Positions 41,934 through 51,697 of a stretch of 64,000 nucleotides of DNA are shown here, piece after piece (position 1 is the stretch's first letter; each line of letters begins with the position of its first letter). The notes under the pieces are model-generated. The model saw nothing but the letters and a program-made list of their open reading frames with translations, ran no database searches and had not been told where the DNA came from. This DNA comes from Bin125 sp026705025 (GTDB lineage: Bacteria > Chloroflexota > Dehalococcoidia > Bin125). The stretch covers positions 31,449-95,448 of the forward strand of contig JAPPBN010000022.1 in assembly GCA_026705025.1 (NCBI GenBank), written 5' to 3'. The position numbers were made by a program, and so were the translations under genes.

Positions 41934-44084
41934 TCAATCTGCGCTGAGTGGCTCAACCCGTACCGCCGCGAACTTGAGCTCGGGCTGCTTCGAGCGGGGA
42001 TCGATTGCCTCGTTGGCGGACCTGTTGGAGGGGCCATCATCTGACCACAATGCACCCCAGTGGAACGGAGCGAAGACCGAGCCCGCTCGGATCGTCTCAT
42101 TGACCCTCGCAGTCGACTCGAACGCCCCTCGTCGAGAGATGATCCGAACGCGGTCGCGATCGCCGATTCCCAGGCCGATCGCGTCGGAAGCATTGATCTC
42201 CAGGAACGGCTGCTTCTCTGATCTGAGCAGCTTGGTCGATCGCCCTGTGCGCGTCATCGTGTGCCATTGATCCTTGACGCGGCCAGTGATCAGGGCAAAG
42301 GGATAGTCGTCGTTGACTGCATCCGCGGGCGGGATCCAGCGTGGCACCTGCATCTGCGCACGACCGTCGGGAGTCTGGAACTGTCCGTCCTCAAACAACC
42401 GGCGGCCGTCCCTCGGCGGCCCCGAACGTGCAGTGGAGGGATACGGCCACTGAATGCCGGCGCGGTGCTGGGCCAGCAACGGATACGAGATACCGGTGAT
42501 ATCCATGTCGCGCCCGCGCGAGAGTTCGCGGTACTCGCGGAAGATTTCTTCCAGACCGTCGTACTGGAACGCGTCGCCGAAGCCCAGGGCCTCAGCCACT
42601 CGGCAGATGATCTGCCAGTCCGGAAGTGCTTCACCCGGAGGCGGCGAGACCTGCTCAAGCAAGCAGATGCGGCGCTCGGAGTTGGTCATGGTGCCGCCGC
42701 GCTCGGACCATTGCGCGGCCGGCAAGAGGATGTCGGCGATCTGTGTGGTCTCGGTCGGTTGATAGGCGTCCTGGACGATCACGGTCTCCGCCTGCGCGAA
42801 CGCGGCGCGGACCCGGTCGCTGTTCGGCAATGAGGCGACGGGATTGGTCGCCGCCACCCAGATCACTTTGATCTGACCACGTTCCAGCCGCTCGACCATC
42901 TCGATCGCCGTGACCCCCGGTCGGTCGGAGATGCTTCCCGGGGGAATGCCCCAGGCCTGCTCGACCTCGGCCCGGTGCTCGGGGTTCGCGACCAGTCGGT
43001 GTCCGGGCAGCGTGGTCGCGAGCCCGCCTTGCTCGCGCCCGCCCATCGCGTTGGGCTGGCCGGTGAGCGACATCGGACCGGCGCCCGGCTTGCCGATGTT
43101 GCCGGTCGCCAGCGAGAGATTGATCAGCGCGAGATTCTTGTCGACGCCCGATGTCGATTGGTTCGCGCCCATCGTCCAGAAGGTCAGCATCGGTCCGTTG
43201 TGGGCGATGATCCGGGCGGCTTCGAGAATGTCTCCGGCATCGAGGCCGGTCACCTCGACCGCCCGCTCAGCCGACCAGCCCGCCAGAGACTCCTCGACCT
43301 GCTCCCAGCCGGAAGTGTGATTGCGGAGATATGTGTGGTCGAGTCCACCTGCAAGCCGGACTTCAAACAGCAGCGATTGAAGCAGCGCGACATCCGTCCC
43401 TGGTCGGAGGGCGAGGTGAAGGTCGGCAATCTCCGTAGTCCTGGTCGCCCTCGGGTCGACCACGATCACCTCGACGCGGTCTTTGGCCGCCCGTTTCCTC
43501 GCCTTGATCCGCTCGAACAGGATCGGGTGACAGGCTTCCATGTTGGCGCCGACGATCAGGAACGTGTTCGCCTGTTCGATGTCGGCATAGCCGGCCGGCG
43601 GTGCGTCGGATCCAAACGTCATGTTGTACGCGGTCACGGCCGAGGCCATGCAGAGTCTCGAGTTGGTGTCCTGGTTGTTGGTCCCGATGTAGCCCTTGGC
43701 CAGCTTGCCGAAGAGGTAGTAGTCCTCGGTCACCAGCTGCCCCGAGCCGTACAACATGACGCTGTCCGGCCCGTGCTGATCGACGGCGCGACGAATGGCG
43801 CCGGCGGCCCGCTCGATCGCCTCGTCCCATGACGCTCGGCGCGGCTCGCTCCCCTTCACGTCGCGCACCTGCGGATGCAACAGCCGGGCTTCCTCGACGA
43901 AGATGTCGGGCAGCAACGCCGCCTTGGCGCAGAGCTTGCCTTGATTGACCGGGTGATCCTCGTCACCGCGAACAGCCGAGACGACGCCGTTCTTCGTCTG
44001 CACTTTCAGACCGCAGCCGACGCCGCAATAGCAGCAGATGGAGCGCTTCCATCCATCTCGACGAAGCAACGAGGGACGACCCAT
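41934..44084 (-). CDS. narB: Assimilatory nitrate reductase catalytic subunit
   Basis: A 716-residue molybdopterin oxidoreductase. The N-terminus has a [4Fe-4S] motif CCYCGVGCGLKV with a later cysteine in GKLCAKAALLP. DTNSRLCMASAVTAYNMTFG, PLTGQPNAMGGREQGG-like sequence (SLTGQPNAMGGREQGG) and a C-terminal dinucleotide domain (LITGRVKDQWHTMTRTG) match NarB/NasC. No C-terminal [2Fe-2S] extension is present, so ferredoxin is a likely electron donor. The ATG at 44084 is 7 nt after the nirA stop. Confidence 0.95.
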   Translation of the reverse strand: MGRPSLLRRDGWKRSICCYCGVGCGLKVQTKNGVVSAVRGDEDHPVNQGKLCAKAALLPDIFVEEARLLHPQVRDVKGSEPRRASWDEAIERAAGAIRRAVDQHGPDSVMLYGSGQLVTEDYYLFGKLAKGYIGTNNQDTNSRLCMASAVTAYNMTFGSDAPPAGYADIEQANTFLIVGANMEACHPILFERIKARKRAAKDRVEVIVVDPRATRTTEIADLHLALRPGTDVALLQSLLFEVRLAGGLDHTYLRNHTSGWEQVEESLAGWSAERAVEVTGLDAGDILEAARIIAHNGPMLTFWTMGANQSTSGVDKNLALINLSLATGNIGKPGAGPMSLTGQPNAMGGREQGGLATTLPGHRLVANPEHRAEVEQAWGIPPGSISDRPGVTAIEMVERLERGQIKVIWVAATNPVASLPNSDRVRAAFAQAETVIVQDAYQPTETTQIADILLPAAQWSERGGTMTNSERRICLLEQVSPPPGEALPDWQIICRVAEALGFGDAFQYDGLEEIFREYRELSRGRDMDITGISYPLLAQHRAGIQWPYPSTARSGPPRDGRRLFEDGQFQTPDGRAQMQVPRWIPPADAVNDDYPFALITGRVKDQWHTMTRTGRSTKLLRSEKQPFLEINASDAIGLGIGDRDRVRIISRRGAFESTARVNETIRAGSVFAPFHWGALWSDDGPSNRSANEAIDPRSKQPELKFAAVRVEPLSAD

Positions 44085-44091
44085 TCGACGC

Positions 44092-45630
44092 TCAATCCGC
44101 GAGCGCCGACTCGCGTCGGCTGATCAGCGCGTCACTGCCTCGGACGGCGCGAATCTGCTCGGCGACCGCCTCGGGTAAGTCCACGGTTGGCACTGCCGGC
44201 GCAGCTACATCTGCCAGCCGGGGATCATCGCCCAGCCGGCCACCTGTGAAGATGTCGGCGACGTTGATGATCTGACCATCGACTCGTTTGCGACCGCCCA
44301 GCAACCCGACCTCGCCAGCCCGATGCTGCCCGCAAGCGTGGGGACAGGCCGACATCTGGATGCGCACCGGCTCAGCGTCGGGCGCGATCTCGTAGCGTTC
44401 TTCCAGTGCTGCTGCCAGCTTGCTCGCCTCGCCCTTGCTGTCGATCAGGGCAAACGCGCAGAAGTCGTTACCTGTGCAACTGACCATCGCCCGAATGAAC
44501 GCCGAAGGCGTCGGCGAGTAGGTCTGCAGCGGCGGCTCCTGCAACAGCGAGTCGATCCGATCGCTCGGCACATTGGGAATCAGAATGTTCTGCTGGACCG
44601 TCAGTCGTAGTTCGGCCGTTCCATATTCCCTGGCCAGCCGACCGAACTCGATCAGCCCATCGCCTGTGATTCGGCCGACGGGGACCAGGCATCCGACGGT
44701 GCACCGGTCAGGATCTCGTTGATTGGTGAAACCGATGTGGTCTCCGCCGTGTCTCGTTGTCAACGATCCACCGGCCCGCGCAAGCGACCGGCCATACTGC
44801 GCCTCGACCGCATCGCGGAATCGCTCCATGCCCCATTCGCGCAGCAGCCACTTGAGACGCGACTGCTTGCGCTTCTCTCTCAATCCGTGGTCGCGATAGA
44901 CCTCGAGAATGCTGACGGCCAGCTCCACGGCGTCGTCGACGCCGACGAACACATCCAGCGGGCGAGCGTATTCAGGCGTCATCCCGCCGAGCGCGCCGCC
45001 GACGAGCACGTTGAAGCCGATCTCACCATCGCGCTGGGCCGGCACAAACGACAGATCGTGGACCTGGGCGTGGCCGCAGTCCTCGCGGCAACCGGTAACT
45101 GAGAGATTGAACTTGCGCGGCAGATTCGAGAATCGTTTGCTGCCGATGATCGCCTGCTGCATCCGAATCGCCAGGACGCGGGTGTCGATCACTTCGTCTT
45201 CGGTCAGACCGGACAGCGGACAACTGACCACGTTGCGCACGTTGTCCATGCCCGATTGCTGAGTCGTGAGCCCTGCGGCCGAGAGGCGCTGCAGCACCCA
45301 GGGCGCGTCGGCGATCGTGATCCAGCGCAACTGGATGTTCATCCGCGAGGTAATGTCGGCCTGGCCGCGTCCGACCGCGTTGGAGATTTCACCTATCGCA
45401 GTGATTTGCTCGGAGTTGAGCACGCCGCCCGGAATCCGCATGCGCAGCATGAAATGGCCCGGTGTGCGCTTGCGATGGAAAAGCCCGTACCACTTCAGAC
45501 GCTCGAAGTCCTCCGCCGGAATCTGCGGATCGTCGCCTGCCGCGGCCAGGGCGGCGTAGCGATGCAGGTCGGCAAGGACGTCGAGGCCGTCCTTGGCCGT
45601 CTTGAGTACTTCGATCTTATTGACGACCAT
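44092..45630 (-). CDS. nirA: Ferredoxin-nitrite reductase
   Basis: A 512-residue siroheme protein that reduces nitrite to ammonia with six electrons. The N-terminal half shows the ferredoxin-like repeat GHFMLRMRIPGGVLNSEQ and RMNIQLRWITI. The siroheme/[4Fe-4S] ligands are in SCTGNDFCAFAL and SACPHACGQH. The ATG at 45630 follows ACAGGAGCGGGG. It is the first gene of the nirA-narB-narK unit. A sulfite reductase is closely related, but the nitrate reductase neighbour supports nitrite as the substrate. Confidence 0.94.
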   Translation of the reverse strand: MVVNKIEVLKTAKDGLDVLADLHRYAALAAAGDDPQIPAEDFERLKWYGLFHRKRTPGHFMLRMRIPGGVLNSEQITAIGEISNAVGRGQADITSRMNIQLRWITIADAPWVLQRLSAAGLTTQQSGMDNVRNVVSCPLSGLTEDEVIDTRVLAIRMQQAIIGSKRFSNLPRKFNLSVTGCREDCGHAQVHDLSFVPAQRDGEIGFNVLVGGALGGMTPEYARPLDVFVGVDDAVELAVSILEVYRDHGLREKRKQSRLKWLLREWGMERFRDAVEAQYGRSLARAGGSLTTRHGGDHIGFTNQRDPDRCTVGCLVPVGRITGDGLIEFGRLAREYGTAELRLTVQQNILIPNVPSDRIDSLLQEPPLQTYSPTPSAFIRAMVSCTGNDFCAFALIDSKGEASKLAAALEERYEIAPDAEPVRIQMSACPHACGQHRAGEVGLLGGRKRVDGQIINVADIFTGGRLGDDPRLADVAAPAVPTVDLPEAVAEQIRAVRGSDALISRRESALAD

Positions 45631-45747
45631 GGCCCCGCTCCTGTTTCAGCCACCGTATGAGCGACCGATTGCAGGCAGGTTGCCTTCAATGAACAGCATA
45701 TGAACGCTGACGCGTGTTGTAGCGAGCGTTGCAGGCAGACCGAACGC

Positions 45748-46641
45748 TCAGCGCAGGTTGCGCAGGCGCGGGTCGAGCGCGTCGCGCAGCCAGTCACCCA
45801 TCAGGTTGCCGGTCAGCGAGATGATCAGCAGGGTCAGCCCGGGCAGCCAGATCGGCCACCAGGCGACATTCATCGTGTCTCGGCCCTCGGTGATCATCCT
45901 GCCCCAGGATGACGTTCCCGGCGGAACGCCGACACTGAGGAAGCTGAGCGCGGCCTCGGCCAGGACGACCAGCGCGACCTCCAGCGTCATCACGATCACG
46001 ATGGTGTTGAGCACGTTAGGCAAGAGGTGCTTGCGCATAATCCACCACGGTGCGGCGCCGACCGATCGCGAAGCCGTAACGAAGTCACGCTCCCGCAGGG
46101 AGAGCACATCGGCCCGCACGAGTCGGGAATAGGAGGGCCATGTCCAGAACAACAGGATGACGATCACATTGGTCAGGCTGGGACCGACCAGGCTGGCCAT
46201 GAGTACGGCAAACAGGATCGCCGGCAGGGCCAGCTGCAGGTCGACGACGCGCATCAGAATCTGGCCGGTCATACCGCCGACCCAGCCAGAGACCAATCCG
46301 ATCAAGGTGCCGAACAGCGCTGCGCCCGGGACGACGATCCCAACGACGATCAACGAGACCCGCGCCCCATGCAGCAAGCGGCTGTAGATGTCGCGCCCGA
46401 GCTCGTCGGTGCCCAGCGGATGTGCCCAGGTGCCGCCGTCAAAGACTGGGGGCGACAGGCGCGCGCCGAGATCGATGAACTCGGGATCGTGCGTCTGGAG
46501 CAACTCGGCGAACACTCCCGCAATGATCACGACCAGGGCGATCAGAGCCGGAATCGACAACCCGATGTATCGCCGCCAGCGAATCCGTCGACGCCGCATG
46601 CCCGGCTGGAACTCGACCGCGTCCGCGGCTCCGGCTGCCAT
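45748..46641 (-). CDS. Dpp/Opp-type ABC permease, DppC-like (operon 2)
   Basis: A 297-residue DppC-like permease: HPLGTDELGRDIYSRLLHGA, the EAA loop FVTASRSVGAAPWWIMRKHL, and the family end GNLMGDWLRDALDPRLRNL. It overlaps the DppB-like gene by a few bases. No ATPase gene follows; nirA on the same strand begins 118 nt after its stop. The long N-terminal tail (RRRRIRWRRY) is cytoplasmic. Confidence 0.92.
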   Translation of the reverse strand: MAAGAADAVEFQPGMRRRRIRWRRYIGLSIPALIALVVIIAGVFAELLQTHDPEFIDLGARLSPPVFDGGTWAHPLGTDELGRDIYSRLLHGARVSLIVVGIVVPGAALFGTLIGLVSGWVGGMTGQILMRVVDLQLALPAILFAVLMASLVGPSLTNVIVILLFWTWPSYSRLVRADVLSLRERDFVTASRSVGAAPWWIMRKHLLPNVLNTIVIVMTLEVALVVLAEAALSFLSVGVPPGTSSWGRMITEGRDTMNVAWWPIWLPGLTLLIISLTGNLMGDWLRDALDPRLRNLR

Positions 46642-47579
46642 CAGGCCGCCCCAGTCCGAATCCGCGGGTCGATGAAGCGGTACGAGACATCCACGAAGAG
46701 ATTGACCAGCGCAATCGACGCGGCCAGCACAATGATCGCCGCCTGCACCATGGGGAAGTCGTTCTTGAGGATCGAGTCAATGATCAAACGCCCGACGCCT
46801 GGCCAGGCGAAGACCATCTCGATGATCACCGTGCCGCCGATCAGTCGACCAAGCGAAAGACCGAGCATCGTCACGACCGGTAGCAGCGCATGACGCACAC
46901 CGTGACGCCAGATCACGGTGCGTTCGCTGAGACCCTTGGCCCTCGCCGTGCGGACGAAATCGGTGTCCATCACCTCGATCATCCCCGAGCGAGTCAACCG
47001 CATGATCGCGACCAGCTCGAACAGACCCAACGCGATCGCGGGCAGGATCAGCGATCGAAAGCCTTCCTTGGCGCCGCCGGTCGGGAACCAGCCGAGCTGC
47101 ACGGAGAAGAAGAAAATCATCATCAACCCGAGCCAGAAGCTCGGCGTGGCCTGGCCGATCACGGCGACAAACCGCGCCAACCAATCGACCGAGGATCCGC
47201 GTCTGAGCGCGGCGATGATCCCTAATGGCACCGCCAGTGCGAGCGCAAAGACCACGCCCGCCACGCCCAGCTTGACGGTGTTGAGCGCTCGATCACCGAT
47301 TGCGTCCAGCGTCGACGTGCCGCCGCCGCGCCAGGAAGTTCCGAAATCGCCCTGTGCGAGGTCGAGCAGGAAGTTGCCGTACTGCACGTGGAGGGCGTCG
47401 TTGAGGCCCAACAGCTCGCGGAATCGCGCTTTATCCTCCGTTGTCGTCGTCAACGGCGGCAGCATGGTCTCTTCGGGATTGCCGACGGTGCGCGAGACGA
47501 AGAAGACGATGGTCACGACCAAGAGCGTCACGAAGACGGCCTGGACGAACCGGATGATGAGGTAGCTCCAGAACTGCAT
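46641..47579 (-). CDS. Dpp/Opp-type ABC permease, DppB-like (operon 2)
   Basis: A 312-residue DppB-like permease: a first helix (FVTLLVVTIVFFVSRTVG), GLNDALHVQYGNFL, the EAA loop FVRTARAKGLSERTVIWRHG, and the tail DVSYRFIDPRIRTG. It lies between the binding-protein gene and the DppC-like gene. The intervening 228 nt upstream carry a duplicated 46-nt palindromic element. Confidence 0.92.
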   Translation of the reverse strand: MQFWSYLIIRFVQAVFVTLLVVTIVFFVSRTVGNPEETMLPPLTTTTEDKARFRELLGLNDALHVQYGNFLLDLAQGDFGTSWRGGGTSTLDAIGDRALNTVKLGVAGVVFALALAVPLGIIAALRRGSSVDWLARFVAVIGQATPSFWLGLMMIFFFSVQLGWFPTGGAKEGFRSLILPAIALGLFELVAIMRLTRSGMIEVMDTDFVRTARAKGLSERTVIWRHGVRHALLPVVTMLGLSLGRLIGGTVIIEMVFAWPGVGRLIIDSILKNDFPMVQAAIIVLAASIALVNLFVDVSYRFIDPRIRTGAA

Positions 47580-47622
47580 GCTCAGTCAGCCGCCCCAAAA
47601 CTCGTCATTGCCGCGCTGCGCA

Positions 47623-47769
47623 GCAGCCTGCCCCGCACTTGCCTGCCCCTGGCTCGAACAGGGGATGCGAGGCGATCTCGCCGGTGCTGAACCGACATCC
47701 GTGCTCGACTCGGCGTGATACCCGCAGCCCGCCCCGCGCTTGCCCGCCCCTGGCTCGAACTGGGGATGC
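47623..47769. repeat. Duplicated 46-nt intergenic element
   Basis: Two 46-nt copies, 47623-47668 and 47724-47769, differ at only a few positions and share GCAGCC, GCCCCTGGCTCGAAC and GGGGATGC. A 17-nt part of the first copy (AGCCTGCCCCGCACTTG) recurs exactly, in reverse complement, at 63971-63987 near the right edge. This is a dispersed palindromic element of the genome, placed between the binding-protein and permease genes. Confidence 0.75.
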
Positions 47770-47807
47770 AGGGGCGAGCGCGGGTATGACGAATCGAATC
47801 ACACGCC

Positions 47808-49793
47808 TCAGGTCTTGAGCCGCTGGATCGCGAAGGTCATCAGGAAATTGAGATTTCCGACCCGGCCTCCCTTGGGATAGTTGACGTCGGCCCGGGTAAC
47901 CACCGTGTCCGGCGGCTCGACGATGAAGATGAACGTCGCCTGACGGGTGTGCTCGAGCAACAACTCCGAAATGATCTCGAGTCGCCGGTCAGGATCCTGC
48001 TCCACCCGCTGTGCGAGGTAGAGCTCCTGCAGGCGCGGATCCTGAGGCGGGGAAATGGTGAAGAAGCCATCGGCGCCGCCACAGCATTCCCACATCGAGC
48101 CGATGTCGGGGACGGCGTTCGCATAGAACCAGTAGAGGCCCCAGGGGGCTGCGTCTCTGCCCGAGGAGTACTGCGGAGTGAAGTACTCAGAGCCCAGCGT
48201 CGGCACCGGCGTGACGCGAATGCCAATCTGAGCGAGGTCCTGGGACGCCACCAGCACCAGATCGGCGACCACATCGCCGCCCCAGTCGGGGGTGTAGTAC
48301 AGCGGGACATCGAAGCCGTCCTCATAGCCGGCCTCGGCCATGAGCTGCTTCGCCTTCTCCACGTTGTAGTCGAAGACCACTTCCGCCTTTTCCTCCGGGC
48401 TGGGATAGCCGGGCACGCCGCTGTAGACGAGCATCGACATATCGCCCACGCCGAGGAACAGGTTGTCGATGATCGCGCGGCGGTTGATCGCATGGTTGGC
48501 GGCCTGGCGCACGCGGATATCGAGGAAGGGATTGGGATCGCCGTCGGGCGTGGTCTCCTGCCACAGGTTGGGGTAGATGTTGTGCACCGACCAGCCGGCG
48601 CCCGGCTGGAACTGGACCGTGAAGTTTGGATCGTCGATGTAGGGCTTGGCGGCGTTGACGCCGACGCCCTCGTGGATCACGTCAATCTCGCCCGCTTCCA
48701 GGCCCGCGAGGCGCGACTGCAGTTCAGGCCGCACGAGGCCGGTCAACCTCCTGTGGTGGGGTACGTGCGAGACACGCACTGGGTAATCGATTGGGTTGTA
48801 GTGATCGTCGAAGCGCTCGAAGATGAAGTTCTCGTCGTCCGTGTGGCCGACGAAACGGAAGGGACCCGTGCCCATTGGCTCCTGGTCCAGGGCCAGATCG
48901 CCGCGGCCTTCGGTGTCCGCCTGCGAGTGGATCGTCACCTCGCCGGAGCCGTCCATGTTGACGGTCAGGAAGCCCGCATCAGGCGCCGGCAACTCGATCG
49001 ACCAGGTGCGGTCGTCGGGCGCTTCATTGCGGACCCAGTTCAGCGCGCTTCGGGCCGGGTAGGCCGGCACCCAGCCGCCGGGGTGATCCGAGGTTTCGCC
49101 GCCCTGGTGATATTCGGCCAGGCCGCCCATCCGGTCGTAGCTGAAGACCATGTCCCCGGCGACGAGGGTTGAGCCATCGTGGAACTTGGCCGGGATGATG
49201 TCGAGTCGCAGGGTGACGGGATCGATCCACTCCGGCGTCGCCAGGCCGGCATACATGGAGTTGTCGCGCGGATCGCGATCGAGCGGACCGCTGTAGACCG
49301 CGCCGTGACTGATGTAGTTCTGCGCGCTGCCGGTTCGGTGATGGTCCAGCCCGCCGGAGTCGGAGCCCACGGCGATCACAATCTCGGCGTCCAGATCGAC
49401 CTCGTCGAGAGGACGCGGCATCGACCATTCTTCTTCGGCCTCGCCGACCCCCTCGGCGATCTCCTCGGCCACCTCTTCCTGTTGGGTAGCGGCCTGCGCC
49501 TGCTGATCGGCCTGTTGCTGCTGCATGGCCTGCTGCTGCTGTTGCTGCTGAGCCTGCTGCTGCATGGCCTGCTGCTGTTGCTGCTGGTCGGCCTGCTGCT
49601 GCATCGCCTGCTGCTGTTGCTGATCCTGCTGCTGCGCCTGAGCGACGGTCTGCTGACCGTCGTCATCGTCGTCCCCGCAGCCCACCAGCGCGAGACCGGT
49701 CGCGCCCACACCGGCGCGAGCCGAAGCCCGTAGCAGTGTCCGCCTGCTCAGCTGTCGACGCTTCATCCGTTGCCAATAATTTCGGTCGCTCAC
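47808..49793 (-). CDS. Dpp/Opp-type solute-binding lipoprotein with poly-Q linker (operon 2)
   Basis: A 661-residue family 5 binding protein. It starts with the GTG at 49793 after GGAAGGTGTTGCT. The leader SDRNYWQRMKRRQ, Tat motif SRRTLLRA, lipobox LVGCG, an Asp run and a long Q-rich linker (about residues 45-105, with several AMQQQ units) are followed by the binding domain: LEAGEIDVIHEGVGVN, DIRVRQAANHAINRRAIIDN and LMAEAGYEDGFDVPLYY. The mature domain differs strongly from the other two. Ligand is probably a peptide or similar compound. Confidence 0.92.
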   Translation of the reverse strand: MSDRNYWQRMKRRQLSRRTLLRASARAGVGATGLALVGCGDDDDDGQQTVAQAQQQDQQQQQAMQQQADQQQQQQAMQQQAQQQQQQQAMQQQQADQQAQAATQQEEVAEEIAEGVGEAEEEWSMPRPLDEVDLDAEIVIAVGSDSGGLDHHRTGSAQNYISHGAVYSGPLDRDPRDNSMYAGLATPEWIDPVTLRLDIIPAKFHDGSTLVAGDMVFSYDRMGGLAEYHQGGETSDHPGGWVPAYPARSALNWVRNEAPDDRTWSIELPAPDAGFLTVNMDGSGEVTIHSQADTEGRGDLALDQEPMGTGPFRFVGHTDDENFIFERFDDHYNPIDYPVRVSHVPHHRRLTGLVRPELQSRLAGLEAGEIDVIHEGVGVNAAKPYIDDPNFTVQFQPGAGWSVHNIYPNLWQETTPDGDPNPFLDIRVRQAANHAINRRAIIDNLFLGVGDMSMLVYSGVPGYPSPEEKAEVVFDYNVEKAKQLMAEAGYEDGFDVPLYYTPDWGGDVVADLVLVASQDLAQIGIRVTPVPTLGSEYFTPQYSSGRDAAPWGLYWFYANAVPDIGSMWECCGGADGFFTISPPQDPRLQELYLAQRVEQDPDRRLEIISELLLEHTRQATFIFIVEPPDTVVTRADVNYPKGGRVGNLNFLMTFAIQRLKT

Positions 49794-49847
49794 AGCAACA
49801 CCTTCCTTCACGCACGAGTCCGTGCTAGCTGACTTGGATCTTCTGGA

Positions 49848-49876
49848 AGTATGCCCAACCGGCTCTGCTCTTGCAA
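49848..49876 (-). promoter_or_regulatory. Shared-type promoter of a peptide-binding protein gene, copy 2
   Basis: On the minus strand TTGCAA (49876-49871) and CATACT (49853-49848) are 17 nt apart, 55 nt before the GTG. The spacer differs more from copies 1 and 3 than those two differ from each other, but the hexamers and spacing are identical. Confidence 0.75.
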
Positions 49877-49988
49877 CCACCATCTGCAAAGCCTCCGTTC
49901 AGCTCGCCAGCGTCATTGAAATCCCGGACCGCAAAATCTACGCTCTCCGCACAACTCGAGTGACCGACCTCGAGCAGGAGTGGTCGCA

Positions 49989-50771
49989 ATGGAACTTCAG
50001 GGCAAGAACGCAGTCGTCACCGGCGCCGGACGAGGAATCGGCCGCGCCATCGCGCTGCAGCTAGCCGAGGCAGGCGCGCGCGTCGCCGCCGCCGACATCG
50101 ACCCCGACAACGCCGACGACACCAGCGCCGCCATTCAGGAGGCCGGCCACGAGGGCTTGTCGATCCACGCCGATGTGGGTGACCTGGCGGCGATCGACCG
50201 GATGATCTCGGAAGCCCGCGACGCCTTCGGGCGAATCGACGTCATCGTCAACAACGCCGGCGTCACCCGCTACCTGGATGTGGTGGATGTCGAGGAAGCG
50301 GACTGGGACCGTATCCATCGGGTCAACGCCAAGGGCGTCTTCTTCTGCATGCAGCGCGCTGCGCGGGAGATGATCGACCAGGGCGACGGCGGCCGGATCA
50401 TCAACATCGCCTCGATCGCGGGTAAGGGCTACGCCGGCACGTCCAATGCCGCCTACGCGGCGAGCAAGGGCGCGGTGATTTCGATGACGATGATCGCCGC
50501 CCATCAGCTCGGCAAGTACAACATCAATGTCAATGCCATCTGTCCGGGCGTCACGATGACCGACCTGTCGATCACCAACATGCGCCAGCGCGCCGAGCGC
50601 TCCGGGGTGAGCGTCGACGAGATGCGTCAGACTCGCGACTCGCGCATTCCGATCGGCCGCGCCAACGACCCAGAGGATATCGCCGACATGGCTCGCTTCC
50701 TCGCCGGTCCCGGGGCCCGCAACATCACCGGGCAGGCCTTCAACGTCGACGGCGGCCTGATCATGCACTAA
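49989..50771 (+). CDS. Short-chain dehydrogenase/reductase (FabG-like)
   Basis: A 260-residue SDR with the full cofactor motif TGAGRGIGRAIALQLAEAGA, NNAGVTR, INIASIAGKGYAGTSNAAYAASKGA (active Ser, Tyr, Lys in the usual spacing) and GQAFNVDGG at the end. The ATG at 49989 is preferred over a GTG at 49980 because CAGGAG lies 8 nt before it. Its TAA overlaps the stop of the convergent DppC-like gene (CTAA at 50768-50771). Substrate unknown. Confidence 0.93.
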   Translation: MELQGKNAVVTGAGRGIGRAIALQLAEAGARVAAADIDPDNADDTSAAIQEAGHEGLSIHADVGDLAAIDRMISEARDAFGRIDVIVNNAGVTRYLDVVDVEEADWDRIHRVNAKGVFFCMQRAAREMIDQGDGGRIINIASIAGKGYAGTSNAAYAASKGAVISMTMIAAHQLGKYNINVNAICPGVTMTDLSITNMRQRAERSGVSVDEMRQTRDSRIPIGRANDPEDIADMARFLAGPGARNITGQAFNVDGGLIMH

Positions 50772-51697
50772 CGAATGTTGCGCAGCCGCGGATCCATGGC
50801 GTCCCGCAGGCCGTCGCCGACGAAGTTGAAGCTGACCACCATGAGCACGACGGCAATGCCCGGCGCGGCGATCGGCCAGGCTGAGCGGAAGAGGTTGGAA
50901 TAACCCTCAAAGACCATCCCGCCCCAGGCCGGCGTCGGCTGTTGGACGCCCGCGCCGATGAAGCTGAGACCGGCCTCGACCAGGATGATCGCCGCCGCCG
51001 AGAGCGAGGCCAGGACAACGACCGGCGCAACCACGTTGGGCATCAGGTGACGCAGGATGATCCGCTGCGGTCCGGCACCCATTGATCTGGCCGCATCGAC
51101 ATAGGGCTCTTGCATGATCGACAGCACGACCCCGCGGGTGAGCCGGGCGTAGCCGGCCGACCAGACGATGCCGATGATCAGCATCGTGTTGATGATGTTG
51201 GGACCGACCGCCGCCGTCATGGCCAGGATCAGGATCAAGGCCGGCATCGCCATCAACGCGTCGACGATCCGCATGATCAGCAGTTCATCCAGCTTGCCGC
51301 CGACATAGCCCGCGACCAGGCCGGTCGGCACGCCGATGCAGATCGCGACGCCGATCGCGACGACAACGACCTGCCACGCGATCCTCGCCCCGAAGATGGT
51401 TCGGCTGAGGATGTCGCGGCCGAGCAGGTCGGTGCCGGCGACGTGATCCAGGGTCGGCGGCTGGAAGACGCACTCGCTGCAGAGGTCGGCCTTAAGCGGT
51501 TCATAGGGCGCCACGAACGGCGCAAACGCCGCGACGATCCCCAGGCCAAACAGGATGAAGGCGCCAAACACCGCCGGCCGATTGCGCACGTAGATGCGCA
51601 GCACGCGCAGCGCGAGCTCGACCCGCGGACTGTCGCGCCAGGATTCACGCGCCCCGAATCGGAGGCCCCCGGTCGTCGGCTCGGACGTGACGCTCAT
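50768..51697 (-). CDS. Dpp/Opp-type ABC permease, DppC-like (operon 3)
   Basis: A 309-residue DppC-like permease: GTDLLGRDILSRTIFGARIA, the EAA loop YVDAARSMGAGPQRIILRHL, and FNFVGDGLRDAMDPRLRNI at the end. Its stop overlaps the stop of the SDR gene on the opposite strand. It overlaps the DppB-like gene by 4 nt (ATGA). No ATPase gene follows. Confidence 0.92.
   Translation of the reverse strand: MSVTSEPTTGGLRFGARESWRDSPRVELALRVLRIYVRNRPAVFGAFILFGLGIVAAFAPFVAPYEPLKADLCSECVFQPPTLDHVAGTDLLGRDILSRTIFGARIAWQVVVVAIGVAICIGVPTGLVAGYVGGKLDELLIMRIVDALMAMPALILILAMTAAVGPNIINTMLIIGIVWSAGYARLTRGVVLSIMQEPYVDAARSMGAGPQRIILRHLMPNVVAPVVVLASLSAAAIILVEAGLSFIGAGVQQPTPAWGGMVFEGYSNLFRSAWPIAAPGIAVVLMVVSFNFVGDGLRDAMDPRLRNIR

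Noticed and set aside
49376..49733. Leucine-rich or serine-rich frames opposite the poly-Q linker
   Set aside because: They are complements of CAG/CAA runs and have no family features.
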